Shown here: positions 22,123-33,432 of the stretch, one piece after another
Layout of the letters: each line of letters opens with the position of its first letter
How positions within the stretch are numbered: the stretch's first letter is position 1
Source of the DNA: Porphyra umbilicalis
Taxonomy: Eukaryota > Rhodophyta > Bangiophyceae > Bangiales > Bangiaceae
Length of the DNA: 64,000 nucleotides
NCBI GenBank assembly: GCA_002049455.2
Contig: KV918990.1
Location: forward strand, 62,001-126,000
Direction of reading: 5' to 3'
Notes under the pieces: model-generated
What the model saw: the letters and a program-made list of their open reading frames with translations, nothing else
The model's database searches: none
Told to the model about the DNA's origin: nothing
Program-made: the position numbers and the translations under genes

Positions 22123-24863
22123 GCTGTTCCTGTCCCATAGTCAATACACGGATGAGCTGCTGTCTAATACGCGACCTGATTGTACTCGATAGAGCTCAAC
22201 AGGCAGGACCTCACTCACTATGCGTACACAGCAAGCAACAGATGGCGGTGGCGCCTCGATATCGTCAATGCGGGGGGACATGTCCGTTGTGTGCATCGGT
22301 GGGGCATCTGGCATCGCGCTGCAACGGAGGTATGCGGCGCAATCAGATGGCACGAACAAATCCCTGTAGGTTTTGCATTGCAGACACACTCAACCTTTGC
22401 CGACGCGTCACTGCAGTCAGCAGCGGGCGTTACCATCGGTGGTCCCCCGGTGAGCGCAGTCTCACGCACGTGGGGCTAAAAGCAGCACTGCGTGCCGTCA
22501 CCGACTTGTCGCTGCTGTCCTACCGCTCGGCACTCGCGCTGACCTGCGTGTCACATGAGCGCAGCACCGTTTCGGTGTTCCGACAATGCCAGCTACAACG
22601 CGACCGCACGTCTCGTTGCTTTCCCACTGACATGATGTGCCACCGTTTGTATGAGTCCCAACTACAGTTCCATCCTCGGCGGCCACCGCGTTGAGCCTCT
22701 CCCAGACGTTACCTGCATAGATCTGCCAGCGCCTCGTTGTGGACTGAGACACACATGGAAAGCTGCTGTGAAGTGGCTGGTCGATTGCAACACTCCAGCG
22801 TGTCCTGCAGCTAACTCTCGTTACAGAGAGCAAGAGAAATCCGCGGGTTCCCAATGCTCAGGACACACCCTACCACAACCCTGCCTGAACATGTCGCCTG
22901 CAATGCGCTCTGAGCTCTACGACTGCCGACTAGTTGCCTCACCGGCACGAGCCTCGGGACCGCCGACGTGTACAACTGCATTCATGATACAATCCCATCC
23001 CGTAGTGGTGCACTGCGCTTACCAACAAAGTTACAGAAACTACGGCACCGCCAAACGTTCACCACCTCACGCCGTCTCTCTGTAGCTCATGTGTCACGCA
23101 GCCCAAAGGTTGTTCTGTTCACGGAGTACCCGATCTATCACCACCACCGAAAGCGCACTCTAGTTGCTCTTGGGGACACCTGATCCGATGAACACTGTGT
23201 CTCCGTCCATGTCATCCCGTGCAAACCGACGGGTTCGTTGGCGTAACGCAGCATACGGCATTGCGTATCAAACGTGCGTTGGTGCACGCAGCGGGTGGTG
23301 AGGTCGCTCATCCACCCACGTGCGCTCAAGAAAAACATGCAGGGCGTGCGGGGTGAAGGTCGGAGATGCTCCGACCACACACGACAGGGGGCCATTGGGG
23401 TCGGTATCTCAGCTGCCCGATGTAGCGAGGCAGACTGGGCGCCAGCACGGCGGGTGTGCAACGGGGCACCAGCATTGCGGGTTATGCGGATGCTTCCTTC
23501 TAGCTATCCGTTCTGGAGCTCATAGATTCATGACCAACCCCGGTGGCGCTTCGACTGTGCATCACGCCGCAGATTGGGTGAGATCGAATCTGCTCCAAGG
23601 AGATCTTATCAATGGCCACACACCTTCCAATGAGATAGCAAAGCGGCTCGCAGCATCGTCACTCAATCACGTGACTTAGGGTTGAACCGCCGCCGTTAAC
23701 CGACTGAACCGCCTTCGTCGGAGGCGGCCACTAAAATATCTAGCAGATGGCATGGCCCTCTGGATCGCATCGTGAGAAAGTGCCAGCAGCCCACCCGTGG
23801 CCTCCTCTTGACACCCGCCACCAACGCCGGTCCGCCCAAAGCCGTCCGGCCTCGGCCCCCACCACGACGCTCGCCGCCCGCCGCGGGACCCGTCCCCCCC
23901 CATAACGGTCACTACCACGCCCGACTACACGCCCACCATCCCGTCTGCTCACGCTGTTGCCACCTGCGGCGCGGGCCTGTCCCCACTGGGTCGGTCCGCT
24001 GCCGTCCGCCCCATGGCGGCTGCGTCCGCCGAGGAGGTGGCCAACCCCTCCCGGGCCCGCCCCCCCCCGCTGGGGAATGGCCCTCCTCTTCTGGCGCCCA
24101 CCGTCCCGCCGGCCCTTCTTGTTGCTGCCAGCGGCGCAGCGGCGCCCCCGTTGGGCCTGCTGGCCAGCGGCCGCCTCTCAGCGGCAGCCGTGGCAGCGCT
24201 GCGCCGGCACCCCACCCCCCCCCCCCCCCCGCGTCGCCCGGCCCGTTGCCGTCAGATCGCCTGTTGTTTTGTGTTGTCTGCCTGCTACCCTCCTCTTTCG
24301 GCAGGCTGCCTGCCCCCGTCGGTGGCAGCGAGCGGCCACCCGCCACGTGCCGGCCGCCACGCTGCTGACAGGCTGCCGCACGGTCACGGCGCAAGTCTCC
24401 CTGCCGCGACCCACTCCGACGCTTGTCGAGGCGGCCACGCTGCCACTATTCGTGCGCCCACCGCTAGTGGTCGATAGCGACTGGCCGCCTTCCACCGTCC
24501 GCTGGCCGCCCCGTCTCCCCGCGCCTCTTACCCACGCCGCCTCTACTCGACCGCGTCCCGCACGGAGATGGGAGGTGACTCGCCAATTCTCCCCCCGCTG
24601 CGTGCGCGCGCGTCTCTGCTGCGTACAGAGGGCTTTCAATGTATGGAACTGGATTCACTTTCTCGCTTCGTGCCCACCTCGGTGTGCCTGCCATGATAAA
24701 GACCCGTCCTTTCTCGTCTAGCCTCCCCCAAGCCGGCATGACTCATACATCAACCCGAGTCGCAAATAAGACAGCATAGAAAGCGCACGCACACAAACCC
24801 CTCGCACACAAGCCCCTCGCACAAAAACCCCTCGCACGCATACACGGCCCCCAACCCTGCTGC
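22123..24863. other. convergent spacer between helicase and KDZ-like gene
   Basis: 2.7 kb with no convincing gene. The part from 23760 to 24620 is Pro/Ala-coding-like in several overlapping frames without any recognisable domain. A short tandem repeat of about 15 bp (CTCGCACAMAAMCCC type) occupies about 24790-24837, just beyond the stop of the KDZ-like gene. Confidence 0.5.
24790..24837. repeat. 15-bp tandem repeat
   Basis: Three to four copies of a unit like CCCTCGCACACAAAC lie immediately downstream of the minus-strand KDZ-like transposase gene. Confidence 0.65.
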
Positions 24864-27800
24864 TCACTGGGCGCTGTTGCTTGAGCACGAGCAGCTCGCG
24901 ATGAGGCAACCCGAGCTGATGTGCTCCCAAAAGAACTGGCGGAAGTTCACGTGGTCGCTCTCCTTGGGGGCGGTGGGGTTCTGGAGACGGTGGATTGCAC
25001 GGAGGTTGGCGGTGGCCACCTGGAAGCTCTTGAACTTGAGAAAGGTGGCAGGCTTCATGTATGCGAGCATCGGGCGGAAGCGGATGGCAATGGAGTGGGA
25101 CGCCTCGGCTGCCGTAGATGCCTTGCCGAGCGTTTGCCGCAATGAAGCGTCCGCAAAGTTGGAGAGCGAGCAGGTGTGCCCGTAGCCGTGTGGCCGGTCC
25201 ATAAAACAGCGTACGCCAAAGAAGCGGAAGAGCGGTCGCACGCGCCGCATCAAGTTCCGGTTCATCTTGCAGGCCATATCGTAGTAGATGGTCTTGGGCG
25301 GCACGGGAAAGCGCTCGAGCACCACCGAGATACCGTCCTCCACACTTTCCGCCTTAGTGAGGACGCGGAAGCCGTAGCTGATCACGTGGGGGCACAACAC
25401 GTTGTACACCCCAGGCGTAAGCTTGCTGTCGGTCGGGAAGTTCTTGTTGCAGTTGTCGGCCAGGTCCTCCTTGGCGGCGCTGGCACTCGTACGCTTCTTC
25501 CGCTGCCCTTCTGCGTACGCGGTCCGCTTTGTTGCCGCCGTGCGGTCCCATATCCCAGGCCGACACCTTCTCAGCAGCGGGAAGACCTCCATTGACGCAT
25601 CGGCGTCCTCGGTGACGAGCTGCTCCATGCCGATGCTGCGCGCATACTCGGCAAACGTCTCGGGTGACGTGTCGCGCCACATCTCGCAATACTCTTTGTT
25701 CGAGCCCTTGCCCAGCTTCGAGTACTTGTCAGCCGCCTCATCAAACGTCTTGTCCAGGTCCTTCTCAACTTGGAGGCAATACTCAAACAGCGTGGCGACC
25801 GCCAGGCGCAGCGAGCGAAAGGAGTCGAGCACCGGCGCGACACGGCTCAAAAAGTGCGACACAAAGGCCACGTCGTCAACGGCGCTCATCTTGATGCGCC
25901 ACGCCTTGGGGTTGGCCTCCCGCAGCGCCTTGATCAGCTCCTTCACCTCGTCGTCGTTGCAACTGACGAGCAGGTTGACGACCGGCTCGCCGATGGTGGC
26001 ACGCAAGAACCATCGGATGGACGTCCACGTTGGGACGCCGTCGCGCTCGAGGATGTCAAACTGTGGGGCAAACGCCCCAGTCCGCTCGTGCCATGGGTTG
26101 GCGGCGGCCTTGTCCTTCTTGCCGCGACGCGTTCCCCGCCCCAGCTCTCTTGTGGGGGGCACGGGCCTGGCGCCGCTGCGACCGTCGCCCTCCTCTTCGT
26201 CGCTTGAGGATGACTCCGTGTTCTCGCCATCATCGGCTGCGTCCTCGTCCTCCCCGTCGCTGTTCTCGTCGCCGCCGACGTCTCCCTCGTCTACGTCGTG
26301 CAGATGTTGCTCCGCCTCCTCCCCGTCCGCTGCGGCTGCTCCATCCACGGCAGCCAGCGTGTCAGGCGACGACAGGTGGCTGGCAAGTGCTTGACGCTGA
26401 GCGGGTGAGAGGATGAGACCGACCGGCACCGCTGCGTCTTGATCGTCGGTCGGGCGTCGGCGGAGAATGGCAGCTGAGCCGGCATCAAGCGGGAAGAAGA
26501 AGGCCATAGCCACCATGGCCGCCTCCTGCGCTGGCGTGAGGGACCCCAGCGCCATCTTGTACGACAAGGTCGTCCCGGCCGTCAGCTCCTTGATAGCCAA
26601 TGCCGTCGAGTTGCGGGTGATGCGCTGGATCAAGTCGGTCTGGGCGGTGGAAGTGAAGATGGTCATGCCGCTGAGGGGGATGGGCAGCACCGGCAGGTTC
26701 AGGGCGTGGCGGAGCACCTCCCACTTCTTTGGAATCTTGAAGCCCAGCGCCTGCCCGTCCATGATAATGACGATGGGATTCTCTTTGCAGTGCGGGCACA
26801 TGAAGATCTTGGCGGGAATGTCGAGCACCTCCAGATAGTGACGCCCGAGGGCGATGATGGTCTCTCGCCGATAAAAGAGGGATGGAAGCGTGCGCGCCCA
26901 GTGACGAGTGGCGCAGCTAAAGGAAGACCTCGAGTTGACGACAAAGCTCAACAGGTCGTCGCACACCTCCCGGGTGAACACCGCCAGCCGCTTGTCCGCG
27001 TCGATCTCGGGCAGCACAAACAGGCTGCAGCGCGCGCCGTCAAAGACAACCATCTTTTTGCACGGCGCACACTCCCAGTTGCCGACCGTGATGGCAATTG
27101 GCCCCGCCGTGCGCGACGCCGTCGTCAAGATGGCAGCGTCAGGGAGGATCTCGTTCTCGTCCGTCGGCGCGAGGGCGTAGCAGTTGGGGCACACCGGCTC
27201 TCGCAACACCTTTGACAAGTCGAAGGCCTCGTTGCGCCCGACCGCTTCGTTGTACAGGTTGACATGAACACCGCCCAACGCGTGTGCCCTGTCGACGAGC
27301 TCCGCCGTGTTGGTCCACTTGGCAGCCTGGGCGGCCTCGAACTTGCACGGCTCCATGTTTCGCTGTGCCGGCTTGGTCAGTGACCAGCCCTCCTTCCCGT
27401 TTGAGGCCGTCGGCGGGATGGAGCCGTCCAGCGCCCCGTGCGCCGCGCCATCGGGCACGATGTGCGCCCCTCCGACGGCAAGTGGCTCGCCTTCGCCGTC
27501 TTGGTCGGCACCCGGGTCCCCCGTCAAGTCGTTGTCGCCGTCAAGCTCGAACTGCGCCAGGAAGTGGTCGTCGCCGTCGCTTTCATAGCCGTCGCTCACC
27601 CCGTCAACGTCGAGCAGGGCCGCGTCGAGCGCTTCTTGTGCACCTGGGGCAGGCGGATCATCGGCGTCGCGTAAGTCTGCTCGCTCCAACTCAACGCGGG
27701 CGGCCTGGACGTGGCCGCACTTGTGTGGCATGACACGGCACCCGGGGGCCAGGCACAGGTCTGCAGAGCCGTCCACGACTGTGACCACGGTAAAGATGAC

Positions 27801-28718
27801 GCCGTCCCAAACAACGACCGCGTCGCTGCTTGGCCCGCGCCGTATCCGCGTACAAAACTTGGGGCAGCTCTTCCGTGTCCGAGCCGGCGACGGGGCCAGT
27901 TGGATGGCACTTGAAAGAGCCCGAGCGTGTGCGCACGTGCACGACCGGCGGCCGGCGCCAAATACGGCGGCGTCCTCGGAGCTCTCAAAGCACGTGCAGA
28001 GGATGGCGCCCGTCTCCCCCACCCACGTGACCGCCGAGTCCTTGGCGGAGGTGTACCCGACGCAGAAGATGGCCTGTGCCGAGTACCGCTCAATCAACTC
28101 CACGGGGCGGGCGCGCGTCGCCGTCGACGGCATCGTGAAGGCCGTACCCGCGAGCGCCTGCAGGCAGGTCAGCATGTACTGTGCCAAGCGCCTCTGGTTG
28201 CCATCCGTCCCGTCTTCTGCTCGTGGGAGATCCCTTGGTCTCCGTCCACCCGGCCGGCCCCCACCTCCTCTCCCAAGTAGGTGACGAGCGCGAGGGTCGC
28301 GCTGCTCGCCGGTTGAAGCGTCTTTGTCCGCAGCCGCCACTTGCGCGGCCAGGTTCTCAAAGGGCGCCTCCACCTCCCCCCCGGCCCCAGGCGCAGCCGC
28401 CCCTCCGCACGGCTCACAGTCATCACCGCAGGTCACCGCGGGCCCATTGTAGGGCACGTGGGGGAGAGCCTCAGCGGCAGCGAGCACGGCGCGGCGGATG
28501 CCACTGGAAAGAAGCACCCGCACGCCTACCATGGCGTGCGCCGCGTTGGGAATCGCGCCGCAACGACCGACTCGGAAGGGACAGCAACGGGGTGGCGGCA
28601 CACTCGTCGCCCGCAGAGACAACCTCCGCACAAAACCTCCACCCCCGCGGCCCCCCCTAGCGCTGTGGGCATCGCCGCCGCTCCCCGACGAGGCAGACGA
28701 CGGGCTGGAGCCAGTCAA
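24864..28718 (-). CDS. KDZ-like DDE transposase, single exon (1284 codons)
   Basis: A large intact frame. Residues about 230-350 hold a Cys/His cluster (ILCTCFES, SCTCAHA, then CLAPGCRVMPHKCGHV), resembling the SWIM/CxC zinc modules that accompany Kyakuja-Dileera-Zisupton transposases. A second zinc-knuckle region follows (CPNCY, CAPCKK and CPHCKENP). Candidate catalytic residues are D654 in IIMDGQALGF, D1147 in IYYDMACK and E1205 in STAAEASHS, followed by RFRPMLAYM. The YD-x-AC motif, the FMDRPHGYGHTCS stretch and the AE-x-SHS motif in this order match KDZ/Dileera-type enzymes. An acidic disordered segment (about 790-860) separates the first D from the rest. The first ~100 residues are low-complexity and the true start may be downstream of 28718. 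Because the frame is intact, the copy may be recent or active. Confidence 0.74.
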   Translation of the reverse strand: MTGSSPSSASSGSGGDAHSARGGRGGGGFVRRLSLRATSVPPPRCCPFRVGRCGAIPNAAHAMVGVRVLLSSGIRRAVLAAAEALPHVPYNGPAVTCGDDCEPCGGAAAPGAGGEVEAPFENLAAQVAAADKDASTGEQRDPRARHLLGRGGGGRPGGRRPRDLPRAEDGTDGNQRRLAQYMLTCLQALAGTAFTMPSTATRARPVELIERYSAQAIFCVGYTSAKDSAVTWVGETGAILCTCFESSEDAAVFGAGRRSCTCAHARALSSAIQLAPSPARTRKSCPKFCTRIRRGPSSDAVVVWDGVIFTVVTVVDGSADLCLAPGCRVMPHKCGHVQAARVELERADLRDADDPPAPGAQEALDAALLDVDGVSDGYESDGDDHFLAQFELDGDNDLTGDPGADQDGEGEPLAVGGAHIVPDGAAHGALDGSIPPTASNGKEGWSLTKPAQRNMEPCKFEAAQAAKWTNTAELVDRAHALGGVHVNLYNEAVGRNEAFDLSKVLREPVCPNCYALAPTDENEILPDAAILTTASRTAGPIAITVGNWECAPCKKMVVFDGARCSLFVLPEIDADKRLAVFTREVCDDLLSFVVNSRSSFSCATRHWARTLPSLFYRRETIIALGRHYLEVLDIPAKIFMCPHCKENPIVIIMDGQALGFKIPKKWEVLRHALNLPVLPIPLSGMTIFTSTAQTDLIQRITRNSTALAIKELTAGTTLSYKMALGSLTPAQEAAMVAMAFFFPLDAGSAAILRRRPTDDQDAAVPVGLILSPAQRQALASHLSSPDTLAAVDGAAAADGEEAEQHLHDVDEGDVGGDENSDGEDEDAADDGENTESSSSDEEEGDGRSGARPVPPTRELGRGTRRGKKDKAAANPWHERTGAFAPQFDILERDGVPTWTSIRWFLRATIGEPVVNLLVSCNDDEVKELIKALREANPKAWRIKMSAVDDVAFVSHFLSRVAPVLDSFRSLRLAVATLFEYCLQVEKDLDKTFDEAADKYSKLGKGSNKEYCEMWRDTSPETFAEYARSIGMEQLVTEDADASMEVFPLLRRCRPGIWDRTAATKRTAYAEGQRKKRTSASAAKEDLADNCNKNFPTDSKLTPGVYNVLCPHVISYGFRVLTKAESVEDGISVVLERFPVPPKTIYYDMACKMNRNLMRRVRPLFRFFGVRCFMDRPHGYGHTCSLSNFADASLRQTLGKASTAAEASHSIAIRFRPMLAYMKPATFLKFKSFQVATANLRAIHRLQNPTAPKESDHVNFRQFFWEHISSGCLIASCSCSSNSAQ

Positions 28719-28969
28719 CGAAGCACACCCACGCCGCCGACCCCATCACACGTCTCACGGGCCGTCGACAGTGGGGTCGTCCGTGGATGTGGCTGCAATA
28801 GCTGGGAGCAGCGATGGCGTGGACCCTTGATGCCCTGACCTGGAGGACCCCTGTGCAGTGTCTCAGTCACGCCGCCAGGAGGCTTTCTCTGTGGACCAAG
28901 GCTTGTTACGTTGCTTGAGTTTCCACTTGCTGGAGCTGACACTGGCGCATCGAGCCGGGCTCTCATTTC

Positions 28970-29176
28970 TCAGGTGGTCCTGTCAGCGTGCGTCGATGAT
29001 TGCAGGCGCACACTGGGTCGGTCCAAGTCTGTAAAATGGACAGCTGACATGAGTTCTTGCATTGAGCTCCACGGCAGCCCCTTTCGGGCGAGCACCACGA
29101 ACCAGACACCAAAACCGACCAGGCTCTCATACGTCTCGATCTCCAGTGAACGGAAGTATGGCGAGGCTCCGACCAT
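28970..29176 (-). pseudogene. possible transposase fragment (68 aa)
   Basis: The frame reads FRSLEIETYESLVGFGVWFV, then ARKGLPWSSMQELMSAVHF. Its composition is unlike the shadow frames around it. The GLPWSSM stretch recalls the 'GLPF' segment of hAT-type transposases. In-frame stops lie directly upstream, so if real it is a fragment or a single exon. Assignment is tentative. Confidence 0.25.
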
Positions 29177-29639
29177 TGCTCATGTCGCTCACGACTCAGT
29201 CGCTGTAAACGCTGGCATGCTGCCTCCCCAGGTTTTCTGTCAATGGGACGTCCAATGGCAGCACGACAACGCGACGAGTTGGCCCAGAAGCACCCTTCGG
29301 TCCCCGTCCCCCGTCGCCGCTGGACAGTGCGGTCATGCCAACTGACGCGGTCGTCCAACCCTCGAAGGTGGGACGGTACAATACCCTGGTTCAGAGCTTC
29401 TTCCATCCACGCAGGAGCACACTGGGAGAAGCGCGAGCACGCTGCACAGCGGCACAAGCGGCATCGTCCACGCATCCGCATTCAGACAGAATGCCTACAG
29501 CCGCGCCCCGTCCGGGGCGGTCAGCACATAAAGAACGACGAGGGGCAAGAAGCCACAGACAGAGGAGCGTGCGCGTGCTGGAAAAGTGCGGCGCGTCCAA
29601 GAGCCTACTACCGTTGAGGGGCGGCCGCTATGGGTGGCC

Positions 29640-30330
29640 CGGTGGAGGCGCGCCTGTGCCAAGAAAAGCATTCAAGAACCACAGACGGGACAGTGGGTGG
29701 ACAGAGGGGAGGGCACTGACCCAAAAGGGGAGGGGGCAGGCCCCCGGGGGCGCGGCCGGCGCCGCGGCGGACGCAACCGCCTGGAGGTGGCCGGCGGCCG
29801 GCGGGGCGGTGAGGACGCCCCCGCACCGTGGGCAGCAAAAGGACGGCCAGACGGGACGGTGAGCACCCGGCAGCAGGGGGCAGCGCCCCGAAAGGGGAGG
29901 GGGCAGGCCCCCGGGGGCGCGGCCGGCGCCGCGGCGGACGCAACCGCCTGGGGGTGGCCGGCGGCCGGCGGGGCGGTGGGGACGCCCCCGCACCGTGGAC
30001 ATCAAGAGGACGGCCCGTCGGGACGGTGAGCACCCGGCAGCAGGGGGAAGCGCCCCAAAAGCGGCGGGGGCGGGCCTCCGGGACAGCGGCCGGCACCGCG
30101 GCGGGTGCAGCCGCCTGGGGGAGACCGGTGGTCGCCCGGCCTAGCGGGGGCGCCCGTACCCCGCGGGAAGCAACAAGGCCGCAAGATGGGACGGTGGGCG
30201 GCCAGCTGCGTGGTGCAGTGCCTCAAATGAGGGGTGGCGGGCCCCCGGGGGCGCGGCCGGCGCCGCGGCGAGAGCAGCAGCCGGGGGGCGGCTGCCGGCC
30301 GCTGGCCCGGCGGGGCTGCCGCCGCGCCGC
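29640..30330. repeat. satellite with exact 167-bp period, about four units
   Basis: The landmark CCCCCGGGGGCGCGGCCGGC, or a diverged form of it, starts at 29741, 29908, 30075 and 30242, spaced exactly 167 each time. Flanking landmarks (GACGGGACGGTGAGCACCCG and CCGCACCGTG) recur with the same period. Units 1 and 2 are nearly identical; units 3 and 4 are diverged. The unit length equals the DNA of a nucleosome plus a short linker. Confidence 0.85.
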
Positions 30331-31013
30331 GTGTGGGCAGGGGGCGCGCTGACAATGATGCCGGTGGTCCACTGGGGATGCCAGTGGCCCGGGGTGGGAG
30401 GGTGCCCGGCCCCCGGGGGCCGGGCGCGCCCGCCGGGCGGGGGGGGGCGGGAGCGGGCGGCGGCCGCGGGGCGGGCGGGCGGCGGCGGGGCGGGCCCGGG
30501 GCGCGGCGGGCGGCGTGGGTGCGGGGGGGTGAGCGTCCTGGGACAGATTGTGCTGCTCTATATGTGAGGGAAAACCGTGCTCCGTGTGACGGCCATCGAC
30601 GCATCTGTGAGCTATTATATCGATCAATTAAGAGGGCTACCATACAGTCAAATAGGGAGCAAATCGGACCCGAAACGAGCGCTGGCGGGCCGCAAGTGGC
30701 CCCATCGCAATGACCCCAGGAGAGGGATTTGGAATCAAATCGTTTGCAACTCCACCCCCTCTCAGGCGTTGGAAACGGCCCCCACGATCGGTTCTAGAGG
30801 TTTAATCTCTAGAAAAGAACGGGGGTCCGATTCGGATGAGATCCTACACGCAAGTTTCAACTGAAGGCACGTTCGTGCAAATACCCTGGCCCGAACTGGC
30901 TTAGCTCTCTGATATGCTCTAAGTACAGTCAGTATGCGCTTGAATGGCAGCGGTAGGTCGTAGAAGTAGCCCCCTCTCTCAGTGTGACATCGCACTCCAG
31001 AGGCTGTCGGGGC

Positions 31014-31047
31014 CATTCACTTGTGGAGCATGCTCTACAAGTGAATG
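31014..31047. repeat. 34-bp near-perfect palindrome
   Basis: The sequence starts CATTCACTTGTGGAGCATGC and continues as its own inverse to 31047, with only one mismatched pair. It sits in the AT-richer part of the gene-poor region. Confidence 0.8.
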
Positions 31048-32152
31048 ACTTCTAAGTGAAAAGTTACTATAAAACACAACGCTCAAGCGTGCCACCTGGT
31101 CGAGGACACCAGACAAATGAGCCACCCGGCCGCCACTCCTGCAGTTTGTCAGTCACCCACCATCCTCGCCGCCCCGCGCATTGCGCCCAGTGTCGCGGTC
31201 CCGCCCTTCACGTCGATCACCTCGCAACGTCCTGCTTTCAAGCGTTCGACTACAAATACACGTATTCAGAGCCGTCTGAGACCGCCGCTCTCAAAGTACC
31301 ATTGACATTACTCTGCAACACCGCCAGAGGGCCCCGTAGACTGCGCATCCCTCCTCACAACCCTTTCCATCCAGCTTCTTGCGCTATGAACACTGTCGCG
31401 AACCGTACGCGCGAGCAAGATCTCCCCATGGCGTCCAACTTGGTACGAGGCACCCGACCACGCGAACCAACGTTCCCAGTGCAAAGAAACGGTTGCGAAA
31501 CTTTCAGGGGCTGCAGAGGGAGCGAAAAGGATGTGTTTTTCGATATCAACAAGTACTCCCGGAACGTGCACTAGCTCTCAAAGAAATTAAAAATGGTCTT
31601 GACCATGTTGGTAGATACCCTGACCTAAAGGCCAGGGAAATGGGCCACACGCCAAAAAGAAAAATCACGCCGCGCGGCCTGCAGGCCCGCCTCGCCACGC
31701 GCGCGCGGCGGGGGCCGCGCGGCGCGGCCAAGCCACACCCCCGCCGCGCCGCGGCGCGTCGACCGACCGCCACGCGACTCGCGCCGCGCGGTCGTGGCGG
31801 CACCGACGCAGCGACGGGCGCGGGGGGGGGTGGCGCCACCCCACGGCCCCGCCATCGACCGACGGCGGAGCGACGACGCTGGGGTGGGCAGCCCGGCAAC
31901 GTTGGCGGCGGGGGCGGCATTGGCGGCGGGGCGGGCGTGAAAGCGGGCACCGTCGGTCTGGCGTCGGCGTCGCCCGCCGCCGTTGCCCCACGGTCTGCCG
32001 TCGCGGCGCCTCCCCTTGTCCGATCACAGCGCTGGTAGCATCTACCCCCCGTGGGCCCGGCGACGGCCGCCCCCGCCGCGGGTGCGCGCCCCCCCCCCCC
32101 CTGGCGCTGGTGTGGTCCCCCCCACCGGCGTCGCCATCGACGGGCGGGCGCC

Positions 32153-33432
32153 ATGCCGTCCATGGCGGGACCGCCACGGCGGCCGCCGTTGCGCGGCGCC
32201 GTCGCCAAACCCCCCGGCGGCGGCGGCGGCGGTGCGGGTGCGGGGGCACCCCCGGTGACCCTCGCCGAAGCGGTCGCCCGCCTCGTTGCCAAGTACGAGG
32301 CGGCCGCCGCCGCTCGCGGCGGGTGCGCCGTGGCGGCGGGGGCACCCCTCTCCTCCCCGTCTGCTTCCTCCTCCGTCACTTCAACCGTCACCGCCACCGC
32401 CGCCGCCACCGCCACCGCCACCGCCACCGCCACTGCCGCCGCTGCCGCGGCCGCCGCCGCCGCCGACGCGGCGGCCGCCGCCGCGTCGCACCGCCCCCCC
32501 CCCGGCGCCGATTCCGTGGAACTCAAGGCCGGCCGCAAGGCCCGCCGCTACGCGTCGATGCTGCTCGCCAAACTCCTCGACGACCCGACCACGTCCCCGT
32601 CGGCGGCGGGTGCGTTTCGGGACCTGGCCCGCCGCCTCGACGCGCACGAGTTTGCGCGGCCGCCGCCGGTCGGGGCGCCCGGCTGGGCGCGCCAAGCGTG
32701 GCCGTTTGACGTTGACGCGTTTGTCGACGCCGTCCACGGCTCGTTTGTGGGCTTGTACGGCTACGTGGCGGTGCCGGGGGCGTCGCCCGACGTGACGGCG
32801 ACGCTGGCAGGCGTGCCGACGCCCGTCTCGGCGGTGCCCCCCGCGGAGCGGCGGGCCCTCCGCCGCCTCGCGGACGATTTCGACCAAGCAATGGGCCACG
32901 TCCCGTTTGTGCCGAGCCGCATCCCCCGCTGCCGCCTCGTCACGGGCGCCGCGCGGCGGGCGGTGATGGCACGCCTCGCCCTCTCCGCCGCCGAAGACCG
33001 CCTCGCCGCGCGGTCCGCGGCGGCGGCGTCCGCCCCCCGCCCCGACGAGGCGGCGCAGCGGGCGCTGTGCGACGCCGTCGCGGCGCTGCCCCCGACGCGC
33101 ATGCGCGGCCTCATTGCGCTCGTCGCGCGGCTGACGGGGCGCGCGGACCTGGCGTCCTCGGCCGACGTGACCGTCGACGTGCCGTCGCTCGACGACCGCA
33201 CGCTCGGGGCGATTGGGGATTTCCTCGGCGGCCGCCGGTGTGTGGCCGACGAGGAGCGCCGCGTCGCCGCGCTGCGGTCGGCCGTCGCGCGCAAGGAGGC
33301 GGCGGCGGCGCGGGAGGAGGTGGAGTTGGCCCAACCGATTACGACCAAGGTCAAGGTGCAGCGCCGCTTCCAAGCGCAGGTGCACGTGCCGGGGTGGGCG
33401 GCGGTCGTGCCGGGGGGGGAAAGGGCCCGTGA
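32153..33432 (+). CDS. NET (BET extra-terminal) domain protein, uncertain C terminus
   Basis: From MPSMAGPPRRPP the frame runs through Ala- and Thr-rich linkers into a folded N-terminal part (about 120-290, including AWPFDVDAFVDAVHGSFVGL). At about 310-360 it has a NET domain: LPPTRMRGLIALVARLTG, then VTVDVPSLDDRTLGAIGDFL. In BET and plant GTE proteins NET recruits chromatin partners; no bromodomain is visible here. Past VHVPGWAAVVPGG the frame stays open for kilobases in obvious non-coding composition. A one-base slip in the eight-G run at 33412-33419 would end the protein at a stop at 33432, which I take as the likely natural end. An intron beginning near 33430 is the alternative. Confidence 0.68.

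Larger units (their letters stand above)
28719..32152. other. gene-poor region with satellite and palindrome
   Basis: 3.4 kb without a gene I can support. It contains a 167-bp-period satellite (about 29640-30330), a relatively AT-richer stretch (30540-31670) with a 34-bp palindrome, and the GC-rich upstream region of the NET-domain gene. A minus-strand frame at 28970-29176 (beginning MVGASPYFRSLE) looks protein-like and could be a transposase relic. Confidence 0.5.

Noticed and set aside
23772..24721. Overlapping Pro/Ala-rich frames of 150-254 residues
   Set aside because: Three frames are open together over the same bases with low-complexity products, and none has a recognisable domain.
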